Shown here in pieces: positions 1-5,821 of a stretch of 7,498 bases of DNA. Origin of the DNA: Legionellaceae bacterium. Lineage in GTDB: Bacteria; Pseudomonadota; Gammaproteobacteria; Legionellales; Legionellaceae. A program made the position numbers and the translations under genes. The stretch is from positions 1 through 7,498 of the forward strand of contig JAHFRX010000070.1 of NCBI GenBank assembly GCA_023266075.1, read 5' to 3'. The notes beneath the pieces are model-generated. The model was given only the letters and a program-made list of their open reading frames with translations, did no database searches and was not told the origin of the DNA. The stretch's first letter is position 1, and every line of letters starts with the position of its first letter.

Positions 1-569
1 CCCTCTGTGAGCACGACATGATACCAGCCATTCGTTCCCTCACCACCTCGATACTTCACCGATTTAAAGCGCGCCATTCCCTCTTCAAGCTGAACGCCCT
101 TTAATACATTCCGAATCGCCTCATCCGTCACCTGCCCATAAATACGCACCGCATATTCACGTTCAACCTGCATTTTAGGATGCATCAATTGATGTGCCAA
201 ATCACCATCATTCGTAAATAACAATAACCCTGACGTATTCAAATCAAGACGACCTACCTGTATCCATCGACCTCGCTTTAAAGTGGGCAGCGCATCAAAC
301 ACCGTTTTCGGATGATGCGGATCACGTCGGCTCGAAATTTCACCAATTGGTTTATGATACATCAATACACGACGGGCCTCAGGTTCCTCTGGCGATTGAG
401 AAATCAACTTCCCTTTCACCATAATTTTGTCTTTAGGACCCGCGCTATCACCCACTTTTGCAGGGACACCATTCACAGTTATCCAACCATTGTCAATCCA
501 TTGCTCCATTTCTCGACGTGAACCTAGTCCAGCCTGGCTTAATATTTTTTGTAATCGAATACGTTGCAT
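1..569 (-). CDS. rluB: 23S rRNA pseudouridine synthase RluB (3' end cut by window)
   Basis: The visible 189 residues are the N-terminal part of an RsuA/RluB/RluE/RluF-type pseudouridine synthase. In E. coli RluB isomerises one uridine (U2605) of 23S rRNA in the peptidyl-transferase region. An S4 RNA-binding domain covers about residues 4-50 (RLQKILSQAGLGSRRE). The catalytic core follows, with GRLDLNTSGLLL at 106-117, where D109 is the expected catalytic aspartate. FTNDGDLAHQLMHP and EREYAVRIYGQV come next. The GGEGTNGWYHVVLTEG stretch at the window edge is RluB-like and favours RluB over RsuA or RluE. The ATG at 569 shares its A with the TAA stop of trpS (TAATG) and has GGAG 7 nt upstream, so the two are translationally coupled. 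The C-terminal ~60 or more residues lie outside the window. In many relatives scpA and scpB lie just before rluB; here trpS directly abuts it. Confidence 0.95.
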   Translation of the reverse strand, partial: MQRIRLQKILSQAGLGSRREMEQWIDNGWITVNGVPAKVGDSAGPKDKIMVKGKLISQSPEEPEARRVLMYHKPIGEISSRRDPHHPKTVFDALPTLKRGRWIQVGRLDLNTSGLLLFTNDGDLAHQLMHPKMQVEREYAVRIYGQVTDEAIRNVLKGVQLEEGMARFKSVKYRGGEGTNGWYHVVLTE

Positions 570-1783
570 TAGTACTCCAACCCCATGGCATCACGCACAT
601 CACTCAGTGTTTTTTGTGCTTCATCACGCGCTTTCTCGCTGCCTTCGGTCACAATCCTTCGGACTGAACCAAGATCAGACGAATAAGCCTCTATCGATTC
701 TTGAATCGGTGCTAATTCCTTACCAATTGCATCGATCACTGGACGCTTACAATCAACACAGCCAATACTTGCTGCTCGACATCCCTGCTGGACCCACTGT
801 TGTGTCGCATCATCAGAATAAACCTTATGAAACTGCCAAACGGGACAACACGCAGGATCCCCAGGATCTATTCGTCTCACGCGAGCAGGATCTGTCGGCA
901 TCGTTAAGATTTTCTTTTCTATTTGTGCCGATGTATCGCGCAGGCTAATCGTATTATGATACGATTTTGACATTTTTTGACCATCTAAACCTGGCATTTT
1001 CGCTTCTTTCGTTAAGAGTACTTGTGGCTCTTGCAAAATAAGCTTGCCTACACCCTCAAGATAACCAAACAAACGCTCTTTATCTCCGATGGACAAATTG
1101 TGTTGCGATTCCAGTAGTGCACGTGCCGTACTCAATGCATCGTGATTACCTTCTTGCTGAAAAGCTGTACGCAATTGTTGATAAAGCTTGCCATTTTTTT
1201 GGCCCATTTTTTTTATGGCTTCCATCGCACTTTCTTCAAAATCAGGACCACGCCCATAAAGATAATTAAAACGTCTTGCGATTTCGCGTGTTAACTCGAC
1301 ATGTGAGACTTGATCCTCGCCCACAGGAACAAAATCCGCTTTATGTAATAAAATATCGGCACTTTGTAAGAGCGGGTATCCCAAAAACCCATATGTTGAT
1401 AAGTCTTTATCCTGAATCCGTTCCTGTTGATCTTTGTAGGTCGGCACACGCTCAAGCCATGCCAAAGGTGTTAACATCGACAACAAGGTATGAAGCTCTG
1501 CATGTTCGGACACCCATGACTGGACAAATAATCGACATAAATTTGGATTAATACCACAGGCTAACCAGTCCACCAACATATCCCACACTTGCTCACCAAT
1601 GGCATATGGTTCATCGTAATGCGTCGTTAATGCATGCCAATCTGCTACAAAAAAAGAACAATCATATTGATGTTGTAAATTCACCCAATTCTTCAAAACA
1701 CCATGATAATGCCCAAGATGCAATCGACCACTTGGGCGCATCCCCGACACAACACGTTTCACTCCACCAAACAATGATGACAT
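569..1783 (-). CDS. trpS: Tryptophanyl-tRNA synthetase, long form with predicted [4Fe-4S] site
   Basis: This is a cytosolic class I aminoacyl-tRNA synthetase that charges tRNA-Trp with tryptophan using ATP. It has 404 residues, against about 330 for E. coli TrpS. The Rossmann-fold signature GRLHLGH is at 19-25 (HIGH-type motif HLGH) and KMSKS is at 270-274. GEDQVSHVELTREIA at 155-169 is also typical. About 60 extra residues lie between YLYGRGP (~180) and KMPGLDGQKMSKS (~262), as in the ~400-residue TrpS form of beta- and some gammaproteobacteria. C312, C335, C342 and C345 give exactly C-x22-C-x6-C-x2-C, the spacing of the [4Fe-4S] ligands in Thermotoga maritima TrpRS. Cluster binding here is inferred from that match. 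The ATG at 1783 has GAGG 7 nt upstream. It lies 27 nt after yciO, and its stop overlaps the rluB start by one base. Function is certain; the cluster is likely. Confidence 0.97.
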   Translation of the reverse strand: MSSLFGGVKRVVSGMRPSGRLHLGHYHGVLKNWVNLQHQYDCSFFVADWHALTTHYDEPYAIGEQVWDMLVDWLACGINPNLCRLFVQSWVSEHAELHTLLSMLTPLAWLERVPTYKDQQERIQDKDLSTYGFLGYPLLQSADILLHKADFVPVGEDQVSHVELTREIARRFNYLYGRGPDFEESAMEAIKKMGQKNGKLYQQLRTAFQQEGNHDALSTARALLESQHNLSIGDKERLFGYLEGVGKLILQEPQVLLTKEAKMPGLDGQKMSKSYHNTISLRDTSAQIEKKILTMPTDPARVRRIDPGDPACCPVWQFHKVYSDDATQQWVQQGCRAASIGCVDCKRPVIDAIGKELAPIQESIEAYSSDLGSVRRIVTEGSEKARDEAQKTLSDVRDAMGLEY

Positions 1784-1810
1784 ATGTAAACCTCAGATAT
1801 GTATGTATAC

Positions 1811-2431
1811 TCAACGAAAAGGCGTAGGATCTCCCTTGCCCTCACGAATAATTTTAGGATAATCATCCGTTAAATCAATGACTGTTGTAGGCTCATAACC
1901 ACAGCTTCCCCCATCAATAATCAAGTCAATTTGATCTCCTAATAAATCACGTATTGCTTCAGGCTCACTTAAAGGCGCTTCTCTTTCAGGAAGTAACAAT
2001 GTCGAGCTCATCATCGGCGCATCTAAAGACTCCAATAATGCCAGAGCAATCGTATGCTCAGGAATCCGTAACCCTAATGTTTTTCGACTCGGATGCAACA
2101 TCAAGCGTGGCACAAGATGTGTGGCTTTTAAAATAAACGTATACGAGCCTGGTGTAAACGCTTTTAGTAAACGAAAAATGGGGTTTGTTACACGTGCGTA
2201 CGTGCCTAAAGTACTCAAATCTCGACAAACCAAAGTCATATTATGATGGCGACTTAACTGTCTTAATCGTCGAATCCGTTCTAACGCTTGTTTATTTCCC
2301 AATGCACATCCTAATGCATAACCTGAATCCGTAGGATAAATAATTAAGCCACCGTCTTGTATAACAGATGCCGCTTGTCTTAACAAACGAGCTTGAGGAT
2401 TATCAGGATGGATGGCAAATAATTGACTCAT
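1811..2431 (-). CDS. yciO: YciO, Sua5/YrdC-family protein (L-threonylcarbamoyladenylate synthase-like)
   Basis: The 206 residues align end to end, from memory, with E. coli YciO, which is the same length. Shared stretches include MSQ-F-IHPDNPQ-RL at the N terminus, YPTDSGYALGC at 32-42, RQL-x3-HN-TL-CRDLS at 57-73, TPG-YTFILK at 93-102, KTLGLRIP at 117-124, PTTVIDLTDD at 181-190 and REGKGD at 196-201. The Sua5/YrdC fold makes threonylcarbamoyl-AMP from threonine, bicarbonate and ATP, the first step to t6A37 in tRNAs. YciO is a paralogue of TsaC whose cellular role is less settled. I name it YciO because its 57-70 region matches YciO rather than the TsaC/Sua5 substrate loop. It sits 18 nt after the RNase AM gene, whose TGA overlaps an AGGAGG at 2450-2445; the nearer GGGGAAG may also serve. 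E. coli likewise has yciV-yciO next to each other near rluB. Confidence 0.93.
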   Translation of the reverse strand: MSQLFAIHPDNPQARLLRQAASVIQDGGLIIYPTDSGYALGCALGNKQALERIRRLRQLSRHHNMTLVCRDLSTLGTYARVTNPIFRLLKAFTPGSYTFILKATHLVPRLMLHPSRKTLGLRIPEHTIALALLESLDAPMMSSTLLLPEREAPLSEPEAIRDLLGDQIDLIIDGGSCGYEPTTVIDLTDDYPKIIREGKGDPTPFR

Positions 2432-2449
2432 AACGTTTTCTTCCCCTCC

Positions 2450-3289
2450 TCAATGGAGACCCCATCGCACCCATATCGGTGTGCAACACGCTGGTAATCT
2501 GGGTTGTCGACCTAAACCCACACGCGATACTGCCTCTCCGTGAAAATCAGAGCCAGTAGATGCTAAAAGTTTATACTGCTGACTCAATGCTGCCATGTCA
2601 GCAATTTCCATGGGTGTCATCCATCCTGAAATGACCTCAATCCCCACACCACCCGCTTCTTGAAATGCAGAGATTAACGCATTAAGTTTCGTACGAGTCA
2701 ATTTATATTTCAGAGGGTGAGCCAAGACTGACAAGCCGCCCGCTTCATGAATCACATGAACAATCTCGGGTAAAGGAACCCACGCTGTTTCAACATAAGC
2801 AGGCTTACCACGTGCTAAGTATTGTTTAAACGCCGCATGAGTATCTTTTACAATACCTTCTTGCATTAACACTGCAGCAAAATGTGGGCGAGAAACACGA
2901 TCATGCCCCGCAATTTCACGTGCTTTATCGTAGGCATCACGCACACCTTCATGGCGCAACCGTTCTCCGATGTGTAATGCACGCTCAGTACGACACTTCA
3001 TTTGCGCATCAATGCATGCTTGAAGCGCGACACATTGTGGATCAATATGCAGCCCCACCACATGAATATCATGCGTTTTCCAGCGGGTGCTTAATTCAAT
3101 GCCATCAATAATAACAATATCACTCGATTTACCGACTTCTCGCAAAGCACTTAAACCCAGTGTCGTATCATGATCAGTCAATGCGAGTACCCGCACCTTG
3201 GCTTCCTTTGCGCTCTTGATAAGACTTTCTGGTGATAACAATCCATCTGAAAAAGTGCTATGGCAATGAAGATCAATCATATTTGGCAT
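2450..3289 (-). CDS. rnm: PHP-domain 5'-3' exoribonuclease (RNase AM, YciV/TrpH family)
   Basis: This is a 279-residue PHP-domain metal-dependent phosphoesterase. E. coli RNase AM (YciV/TrpH) is a 5'-3' exoribonuclease that matures rRNA 5' ends and degrades short oligonucleotides or pAp-type products. The metal-binding PHP motifs are in order: DLHCHSTFSDG (H8, H10, D15), ALTDHD (D39, H40), DGIELS (E65), DIHVVGL (H76), RPHFA (H136), VLAHP (H191) and GSDFHG (D248, H250). The C-terminal LP-x4-TPIW is also typical of the family. It appears to be first in the operon with yciO, trpS and rluB. I take the ATG at 3289. An alternative ATG at 3280 would remove only three residues, still before the HCH motif. 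Neither start has a convincing Shine-Dalgarno, which is odd for the lead gene of an operon. Confidence 0.93.
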   Translation of the reverse strand: MPNMIDLHCHSTFSDGLLSPESLIKSAKEAKVRVLALTDHDTTLGLSALREVGKSSDIVIIDGIELSTRWKTHDIHVVGLHIDPQCVALQACIDAQMKCRTERALHIGERLRHEGVRDAYDKAREIAGHDRVSRPHFAAVLMQEGIVKDTHAAFKQYLARGKPAYVETAWVPLPEIVHVIHEAGGLSVLAHPLKYKLTRTKLNALISAFQEAGGVGIEVISGWMTPMEIADMAALSQQYKLLASTGSDFHGEAVSRVGLGRQPRLPACCTPIWVRWGLH

Positions 3290-3308
3290 GGGTTGTTTAG
3301 AAACGTCT

Positions 3309-3336
3309 AGTATACTCTACTTCTCTGTGCGACAAA
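3309..3336 (-). promoter_or_regulatory. Candidate sigma70 promoter for the rnm-yciO-trpS-rluB operon
   Basis: On the minus strand a good -10, TATACT, lies at 3314-3309, part of the palindrome AGTATACT (3309-3316). A weak -35, TTGTCG (3335-3330) or TTTGTC (3336-3331), precedes it by 15-16 bp. The transcript would start roughly 10-15 nt before the rnm ATG, which would leave no room for a Shine-Dalgarno and agrees with none being visible. Only the -10 is convincing. Confidence 0.35.
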
Positions 3337-3405
3337 ACTAATTGATAAACACGTACCTTTCCAGATTGCGTCATCGTAGCACTCTTGCTAAGATAAGAAT
3401 ACGGG

Positions 3406-3436
3406 TTACTTATTTTCTAAACTATACTGATAAGAT
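3406..3436 (+). promoter_or_regulatory. Candidate promoter region for the Cys-rich protein gene
   Basis: Two possible -10 boxes lie here: TATACT (3423-3428, 5 of 6 to consensus) and an extended type, TGATAAGAT (3428-3436). No good -35 is seen at normal spacing, so an activator or the extended -10 may compensate. The heptamer GATAAGA occurs twice, at 3392-3398 and 3429-3435. CTTAT (3409-3413) forms an inverted repeat with ATAAG (3393-3397). These could be operator elements, but the arms are short and could be chance in AT-rich DNA. The resulting leader would be about 40 nt. Confidence 0.35.
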
Positions 3437-3469
3437 AACACCGAATTCGACTCTACTATCAACCTGTAC

Positions 3470-3474
3470 AAGGA
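3470..3474 (+). promoter_or_regulatory. Shine-Dalgarno of the Cys-rich protein gene
   Basis: AAGGA, continuing as AAGGAAA, lies 8 nt before the ATG at 3483. It settles that start over a longer in-frame opening from 3342, which would bury the signal peptide inside the protein. Confidence 0.75.
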
Positions 3475-3482
3475 AAGTTATC

Positions 3483-3728
3483 ATGAAAAAGACATCATTA
3501 GCAATTGCAGCACTTTTATCTACACTTTCAATGGCTACGGTTATTCCTGCAGCTTATGCAGATGATTCTATGAGCGGCACGTCAGCAACGACATGCCAAG
3601 GCTGTAAAGCTTGTAAAGGCTGCAAAGGTTGTGCGGGTGCAAGTGGTTGCACGGGCTGCAAAGGTTGTTCCGGTAGTAAATCACCCAGCTGCGCTGGTTC
3701 TTCTTGCAGTGGTTGTAGTGGCAGCTAA
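3483..3728 (+). CDS. Small exported Cys-rich protein with CxxC repeats, function unknown
   Basis: It encodes 81 residues. Residues 1-26 form a clear Sec signal peptide: MKK, a hydrophobic core (SLAIAALLSTLSMATV), then a signal peptidase I site AYA|DD. The mature 55 residues are almost all Cys, Gly, Lys, Ser, Ala and Thr, with 11 cysteines at 38, 41, 44, 47, 50, 56, 59, 62, 70, 75 and 78. Most are three apart, giving chained C-x2-C steps such as CKACKGCKGC. I do not recognise a named family. The composition suggests a periplasmic metal-binding (metallothionein-like) protein, or a precursor peptide whose cysteines are modified, as in MNIO/DUF692 systems such as HvfA or bufferins. However, the EGKCG repeat of HvfA is absent and no MNIO enzyme lies in this window. 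The odd number of cysteines argues against purely disulfide pairing. It is its own unit, with a good Shine-Dalgarno and a terminator 10 nt after the stop. Confidence 0.88.
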   Translation: MKKTSLAIAALLSTLSMATVIPAAYADDSMSGTSATTCQGCKACKGCKGCAGASGCTGCKGCSGSKSPSCAGSSCSGCSGS

Positions 3729-3737
3729 AACAATTCG

Positions 3738-3767
3738 AAAGGACGTGCTTGCGCGTCCTTTTATTTG
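3738..3767 (+). terminator. Rho-independent terminator after the Cys-rich gene
   Basis: AAAGGACGTG (3738-3747) pairs with CGCGTCCTTT (3752-3761), giving ten pairs including one G-U. The loop is CTTG and the run TTTTATTT follows. The hairpin begins 10 nt after the Cys-rich stop codon and its T-tract ends about 5 nt before the next gene's ATG. Confidence 0.85.
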
Positions 3768-3772
3768 TATTT

Positions 3773-4501
3773 ATGCATCAATCTCCATTTCAATTTCCAA
3801 TATTAAGTCGCAGAAAGCGTACGAAGTTACTGACGTATGCGAAATATGCTTTGTCCGCGCAACATGATATGACCACCACAACAGGTCGCAATATTGTGCA
3901 TTACACACTGCAAGACAATGAAAAACATCTACACATGGAACACTATCCTAAAGGCGATCGCATTGATAAAAAAACTGGCGCACAATATTTTTATCATTGC
4001 CATAGAGAAGATTTCGAACAATTTGAACATGGTCATTTTCATTGTTTTATGCGTTATCCACAAATTCCTAAGCGTATCAAACCAACACCACTCCGTGATT
4101 GGGATAAATATATTGACAACCCAATGACGCATTTGATTGCCATTAGCATGAGTCAGTACGGTCAACCGATTCGCTTATTTACTGTAAACCGATGGATTTC
4201 TTCAGAAGTATGGTATGATAGCAAACATATTCATGCGAATTTGAATCGTTTTAAAATGTCCCTGACAGACAGCCCTTATTGGCAAATTCTAGATCATTGG
4301 ATAGCGTCTATTTTAAATTTATTCTCGCCACAAATTGCTTGGCTACATCATCAACGCGATCAAATGATTCGCATACTACAAACACAGCAGCCGCACACCT
4401 CAAACCCTGAATCAATATACGACGATCGAACGATTGAAGAGTTGTCAAGTATTCCTATCAATATAGAAGCACAAATCAAATGGTTACTCGAGACACCATG
4501 A
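3773..4501 (+). CDS. Conserved His-rich protein, probably DUF6969 family, function unknown
   Basis: The protein has 242 residues from the ATG at 3773, with no signal peptide or membrane segment, so it is probably cytosolic. I recall this pattern as a conserved family of unknown function, which I believe is DUF6969: HYPKGD-x2-D-x3-GAQYFYHCHRED (57-80), EHGHFHCFMRY (85-95), THLIAISM-x2-YGQPIRLFTVNRW (119-141), and a C-terminal IEELSSIPINIEAQI (221-235). The family name is from memory; the conserved-looking motifs are plain. YHCHR (H75, H77) and EHGHFHC (H86, H88, H90, C91) could bind a metal, which is suggestive next to a Cys-rich protein. The start is uncertain. The ATG at 3773 has no Shine-Dalgarno and follows the terminator directly. 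M33 (ATG at 3869) is an alternative, but also has none. The stop overlaps the ybeY start as ATGA, so it is coupled to the downstream genes. Confidence 0.82.
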   Translation: MHQSPFQFPILSRRKRTKLLTYAKYALSAQHDMTTTTGRNIVHYTLQDNEKHLHMEHYPKGDRIDKKTGAQYFYHCHREDFEQFEHGHFHCFMRYPQIPKRIKPTPLRDWDKYIDNPMTHLIAISMSQYGQPIRLFTVNRWISSEVWYDSKHIHANLNRFKMSLTDSPYWQILDHWIASILNLFSPQIAWLHHQRDQMIRILQTQQPHTSNPESIYDDRTIEELSSIPINIEAQIKWLLETP

Positions 4502-4974
4502 AAAAAACAATCGATATTCAACTTGCAACAATGGATACACTCCCTGTTTCAGGAAAAACACTGCGACAGTGGGCAAAAATCGCATTAGGACATGAGCACC
4601 CATCATACGAACTCACGCTGCGCTTTGTTGAAAAAGAAGAGATTCGTACACTCAATTGCACTTACCGTAAACAAGACAAAGCAACAAATGTGCTTGCTTT
4701 TCCATCCACAATACCGGACGAAATCAAACAAATTCATCCCTTTCTGGGTGATGTCATCATTTGTCCTGAGGTTCTTGCAGAAGAAAGTCATCGCGATGAC
4801 ATACCACTCATTGCACACTGGGCACATATCGTCATCCACGGCATTTTACATTTATTAGGCTATGACCATATTGAAATGGATGATGCCCATATCATGCAAA
4901 CATTAGAAATTCAGCGATTAGCTAAACTTGGATTTGATAATCCATATCACACTGAGGACCATCCCATTGAATAG
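4498..4974 (+). CDS. ybeY: rRNA maturation RNase YbeY
   Basis: This is a 158-residue zinc-dependent endoribonuclease of the UPF0054 family, involved in 16S rRNA 3'-end maturation and 70S ribosome quality control. The metal site HGILHLLGYDH is complete (the H-G-x-L-H-L-x-G-Y-D-H signature, three histidines). The upstream RTLNCTYRKQDKATNVLAFP matches the family's R-x2-N-x2-YR-x2-x2-TNVLSFP block, and FLGDVIIC follows it. AHWAHIVIHG precedes the metal site. Length is normal (E. coli 155). I chose the ATG at 4498 because it overlaps the preceding stop as ATGA and gives an N terminus (MKKTIDIQLA) like other YbeY proteins. An in-frame ATG at 4480 would add six residues and a 22-nt overlap. In most gammaproteobacteria ybeZ (PhoH-like) precedes it; here the DUF6969-like gene does. 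Confidence 0.96.
   Translation: MKKTIDIQLATMDTLPVSGKTLRQWAKIALGHEHPSYELTLRFVEKEEIRTLNCTYRKQDKATNVLAFPSTIPDEIKQIHPFLGDVIICPEVLAEESHRDDIPLIAHWAHIVIHGILHLLGYDHIEMDDAHIMQTLEIQRLAKLGFDNPYHTEDHPIE
4953..4958 (+). promoter_or_regulatory. Shine-Dalgarno inside ybeY that sets the corC TTG start
   Basis: TGAGGA lies 8 nt before TTG at 4967. No ATG or GTG occurs in the corC frame between here and the loss of conserved N-terminal sequence (the next in-frame ATG is at 5108-5110 or thereabouts), so this site decides the start. Confidence 0.65.
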
Positions 4975-5818
4975 AGAAGATGATGCACATTCTTGGTTAA
5001 TTCGCCTCAGGCAATTTCTACAACTTGAACCACGATCACTTGAGGATTTAATCAACTTACTACGCCATGCCAAAGCACGAACATTAATCGATGCACAAAC
5101 ACTGACCATGGTTGAGGGCGTATTACAATTCACACAATTAAAAGTGCGCGATATCATGTTACCCAAAAACCAAATGACATGGCTCTCAAAAAACAATAGT
5201 TTTTCGGAAATTTTAGAAATTGTCACACAATCTGGCCATTCTCGTTTTCCGGTCTCAGGCGCACATAAAGATGAAGTGATTGGTATTTTACATGCAAAAG
5301 ATTTATTACGCTTTCAAAAAGAAAATCTTGAGACTTTCGATGTCCAAGAGCTCGTACGGAAAGCGACCATTATTCCAGAGAGTAAACGTTTAGATTTACT
5401 CTTGAGTGAATTTAGAAAGACACGAAATCACATGGCCATTGTCGTGGATGAATATGGTGCTGTTTCTGGATTTGTAACGTTAGAAGACATTATCGAGCAA
5501 ATCATCGGTGATATCGAAGACGAATTTGATATCGATGAAGAGGCTTACATCAAAGCGCATGGTAAAAATCAATTTATTTTGAAAGCACACACGCCTGTTG
5601 AGGAGTTTAATCAGACCGTCGGCAGCCATTTTAGTGATAAAGATTATGACACCATTGGAGGTATCGTTATGGCAAGGTTAGGTCATTTACCCAAGCGAGG
5701 TGAGCACATTCTAATTGACGGATTGATGTTTACCATCTTACATGCCGATGTGAGAGGTATCAAACTTTTAGAGTGTGTTGATAAAAGAACACGACCTCTT
5801 GAAGATAATCAAAGTTGA
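4967..5818 (+). CDS. corC: CorC/YbeX, CBS-domain protein with transporter-associated domain
   Basis: This is a 283-residue cytoplasmic protein with no membrane span. The N-terminal segment (SLEDLINLLRHAKARTLID, ~24-42) matches CorC. It is followed by VRDIMLPKNQM (60-70), a first CBS domain (~64-115, with SRFPV and GILHAKDLL), a second CBS domain (~128-182, with VVDEYGAVSGFVTLEDIIEQIIGDIEDE) and a C-terminal CorC_HlyC domain (~200-270, DYDTIGGIVMARLGHLPKRGE). CorC is linked to Mg/Co homeostasis and, as YbeX, to ribosome function; CBS pairs bind adenine nucleotides. Its usual partner lnt does not follow. The start appears to be TTG at 4967 with TGAGGA 8 nt upstream, overlapping ybeY by 8 nt. 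Upstream TTG codons are less well placed, and the first ATG would delete ~47 residues that include the family N terminus. Confidence 0.93.
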   Translation: MNREDDAHSWLIRLRQFLQLEPRSLEDLINLLRHAKARTLIDAQTLTMVEGVLQFTQLKVRDIMLPKNQMTWLSKNNSFSEILEIVTQSGHSRFPVSGAHKDEVIGILHAKDLLRFQKENLETFDVQELVRKATIIPESKRLDLLLSEFRKTRNHMAIVVDEYGAVSGFVTLEDIIEQIIGDIEDEFDIDEEAYIKAHGKNQFILKAHTPVEEFNQTVGSHFSDKDYDTIGGIVMARLGHLPKRGEHILIDGLMFTILHADVRGIKLLECVDKRTRPLEDNQS

Positions 5819-5821
5819 TGT

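Noticed and set aside
427..948. 173-codon plus-strand reading frame opposite rluB and trpS
   Set aside because: It runs antisense to two genes with clear family motifs, and its translation is low-complexity-free but unlike any family I know, with no Shine-Dalgarno.
1811..2431. Calling the Sua5/YrdC gene tsaC
   Set aside because: Length and full-length sequence match YciO rather than TsaC; the essential t6A enzyme is probably elsewhere in the genome.
3342..3482. In-frame upstream extension of the Cys-rich protein
   Set aside because: It would place the signal peptide inside the protein; AAGGA 8 nt before the ATG at 3483 and the promoter-like sequence inside the extension argue against it.
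3483..3728. Naming the Cys-rich protein a bufferin or HvfA precursor
   Set aside because: No EGKCG repeat is present and no DUF692/MNIO, DUF2063 or DoxX partner lies in the window; only composition is similar.
3749..3772. TTG at 3749 as the start of the DUF6969-like gene
   Set aside because: The codon lies in the loop and stem of the terminator and has no Shine-Dalgarno; ATG 3773 is simpler.
4480..4497. ATG at 4480 as ybeY start
   Set aside because: It adds six residues not expected from the family, while 4498 gives a standard ATGA coupling; not excluded.
4603..4839. Minus-strand reading frame inside ybeY, and similar ones at 3929-4165, 5953-6348 and 6563-6793
   Set aside because: All are antisense to well-supported genes and have no recognisable motifs or start signals.
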